Positions 61,689 to 64,000 of a stretch of 64,000 nt of DNA are shown piece after piece. Source of the DNA: Phaseolus vulgaris (lineage: Eukaryota; Streptophyta; Magnoliopsida; Fabales; Fabaceae); the NCBI RefSeq assembly GCF_000499845.2, contig NC_023758.2, forward strand, positions 6,805,080 through 6,869,079, written 5' to 3'. The first letter of the stretch is position 1; each line of letters begins with the position of its first letter. The notes under the pieces were generated by a model. It worked only from the letters and a program-made list of their open reading frames with translations, made no database searches and had not been told where the DNA came from. A program made the position numbers and the translations under genes.

Positions 61689-64000
61689 GTTTTATAACCT
61701 AGGAAACTATAAGAAAGTGAATGTTCTGTAGAATAATAGTTTAAAAGTATCTTAACTATGGAAAACAAGCGTATTACTTAGCTAAATGTTTGCAACTTGT
61801 TCTTTACGCTATTAACTGAATAAAAACACTTATGATATCTTTGAAATCCAATTTCATGTGTTAAAATTGTATTTTGATATGTTTAATACTTCTTTTACAA
61901 TCTAAGGTCTATTCATTAATTGAAACACTTATGATATCTTTGAAAAACAATTTCATGTGTTAATATTGTGTTTTGATATGTTTAATACTTCTTTCATTTA
62001 CAATCTAAGGTTTTATAACCTAGGAAACTATAAGAAAGTGAATGTTCTGTAGAATAATAGTTTAAAAGTATCTTAACTATGGAAAACAAGCGTATTACTT
62101 AGCTAAATGTTTGCAACTTGTTCTTTTCACTATTGACTGAATAAAAACACTTATGATATCTTTGAAATCCAATTTCATGTGTTAAAATTGTATTTTGATA
62201 TGTTTAATACTTCTTTTACAATCTAAGGTCTATTCATTGATTGAAACACTTATGATACCTTTGAAAAACCATTTCATGTGTTCAAATTGTATTTTGATAT
62301 GTTTAATACTTCTTTTACAATCTAAGGTCTATTCATTGATTGAAACACTTATGATATCTTTGAAAAACAATTTCATGTGTTAAAATTGTGTTTTGATTTC
62401 TTTAATACTTCTTTCATTTACAATCTAAGGTTTTATAACCTAGGAAACTATAAGAAAGTGAATGTTCTGTATAATAATAGTTTAAAAGTATCTTAACTAT
62501 GGAAAACAAGCGTATTACTTAGCTAAATGTTTGCAACTTGTTCTTTTCACTATTGACTGAATAAAAACACTTATGATATCTTTGAAATCCAATTTCATGT
62601 GTTAAAATTGTATTTTGATATGTTTAATACTTCTTTTACAATCTAAGGTCTATTCATTGATTGAAACACTTATGATACCTTTGAAAAACCATTTCATGTG
62701 TTCAAATTGTATTTTGATATGTTTAATACTTCTTTTACAATCTAAGGTCTATTCATTGATTGAAACACTTATGATATCTTTGAAAAACAATTTCATGTGT
62801 TAAAATTGTGTTTTGATTTCTTTAATACTTCTTTCATTTACAATCTAAGGTTTTATAACCTAGGAAACTATAAGAAAGTGAATGTTCTGTATAATAATAG
62901 TTTAAAAGTATCTTAACTATGGAAAACAAGCGTATTACTTAGCTAAATGTTTGCAACTTGTTCTTTACGCTATTAACTGAATAAAAACACTTATGATATC
63001 TTTGAAATCCAATTTCATGTGTTAAAATTGTGTTTTGATATGTTTAATACTTCTTTCATTTACAATCTAAGGTTTTATAACCTAGGAAACTATAAGAAAG
63101 TGAATGTTCTGTATAATAATAGTTTAAAAGTATCTTAACTATGGAGAACAAGCGTATTACTTAGCTAAATGTTTGCAACTTGTTATTTTCGCTATTAACT
63201 GAATGAAAACACTTATGATATCTTTGAAAACCAATTTCATGTGTTAAAATTGTGTTTTGATATGTTTAATACTTCTTTCATTTACAATCTAAGGTTTTAT
63301 AACCTAGGAAACTATAAGAAAGTGAATGTTCTGTAGAATAATAGTTTAAAAGTATCTTAACTATGGAAAACAAGCGTATTACTTAGCTAAATGTTTGCAA
63401 CTTGTTCTTTTCACTATTGACTGAATAAAAACACTTATGATATCTTTGAAATCCAATTTCATGTGTTAAAATTGTATTTTGATATGTTTAATACTTCTTT
63501 TACAATCTAAGGTCTATTCATTGATTGAAACACTTATGATATCTTTGAAAAACAATTTCATGTGTTAAAATATTGTTTTGATATGTTTAATACTTCTTTC
63601 ATTTACAATCTAAGGTTTTATAACCTAGGAAACTATAAGAAAGTGAATGTTCTGTAGAATAATAGTTTAAAAGTATCTTAACTATGGAAAACAAGCGTAT
63701 TACTTAGCTAAATGTTTGCAACTTGTTCTTTTCACTATTGACTGAATAAAAACACTTATGATATCTTTGAAATCCAATTTCATGTGTTAAAATTGTATTT
63801 TGATATGTTTAATACTTCTTTTACAATCTAAGGTCTATTCATTGATTGAAACACTTATGATACCTTTGAAAAACCATTTCATGTGTTCAAATTGTATTTT
63901 GATATGTTTAATACTTCTTTTACAATCTAAGGTCTATTCATTGATTGAAACACTTATGATATCTTTGAAAAACAATTTCATGTGTTAAAATATTGTTTTG
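61689..64000 (+). repeat. Right-end mixed units, cut by the window edge
   Basis: Lengths are 321, 420, 420, 222, 222, 321, then a partial unit. The two 420-bp units (62010-62429 and 62430-62849) are near-identical tandem copies. The 222-bp unit ending at 63303 has a GAATGAAAACAC and GAAAACC front, the A' type, fused to a B end. It comes after GGAGAACAAG, where a 510-bp unit normally lies. The window ends inside a B module with AAAATATTG. Confidence 0.83.

Larger units (their letters stand above)
1..64000 (+). repeat. Modular AT-rich satellite DNA array (whole window)
   Basis: The whole window is a head-to-tail array. A core containing CCTAGG recurs 188 times by hand count (first at 172, last at 63624). 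Spacings are almost all 321, 222, 420, 510 or 314 bp. Four cores have lost the hexamer by point change (15828, 16149, 16685, 17648). No inversion, mobile element, gene or unrelated stretch was seen, and the array continues past both window edges. G+C is about one quarter on a hand-counted unit. This is typical of eukaryotic heterochromatic satellites. I do not recognise the family, and the species cannot be assigned. Confidence 0.97.

Noticed and set aside
1..64000. CRISPR-like regular repeats
   Set aside because: The intervening sequence is itself repeated and homologous, units are hundreds of bases long, and no cas-like gene is present. This is a satellite, not repeats with unique spacers.
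1..64000. Telomeric repeat, rDNA spacer or tRNA-derived origin
   Set aside because: No telomere-type short repeat, no rRNA-like GC-rich stretch, and no tRNA A/B box or cloverleaf could be recognised in the unit.

Overview
The window is one uninterrupted block of tandem satellite DNA. No protein-coding gene, RNA gene, transposon, CRISPR array or origin could be supported. All copies lie head to tail on the same strand and no inverted segment was seen. G+C is roughly a quarter (hand count on one consensus unit). This fits eukaryotic constitutive heterochromatin (centromeric, pericentromeric or subtelomeric). I do not recognise the family and cannot name the species; a plant or insect is plausible, but the sequence does not decide it.

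The array is modular. Every unit has a conserved 119-bp spacer (module C, marked by CCTAGG) followed by one to five related subunits. The subunits are A, A' and E (99 bp each), D (90 bp, a 9-bp-deleted relative) and B (103 bp, always last). The common unit C-A-B is 321 bp. Removing or adding subunits gives exact lengths of 222, 420, 424, 510, 519 and 609 bp. A 7-bp deletion in B gives 314 and 215 bp. I counted 188 copies of the C core by hand.

Layout:
- 1-12.6 kb: a 13-unit, 4545-bp higher-order repeat (HOR) present about 2.7 times, with a one-unit deletion near 11.35 kb.
- 12.6-16.4 kb: mixed 321- and 314-bp units and one 215-bp unit.
- 16.4-33 kb: mostly 321-bp units in recurring cassettes, with exact repeat offsets of 4043, 1474 and 2123 bp.
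- 33-37.4 kb: extended units, then a 963-bp trimer HOR in three copies.
- 37.4-64 kb: a different regime in which subunit number itself varies. It includes a seven-unit 2337-bp HOR (40.9-47.5 kb) and many smaller duplications.

No genes act together here. The content of interest is the sequence's record of unequal exchange and its short dyad-symmetric motifs. All open reading frames are short and arise because 99 is divisible by three. Any biological role (kinetochore, heterochromatin, satellite transcript) is inference. Long-read assembly error in copy number cannot be excluded from sequence alone.
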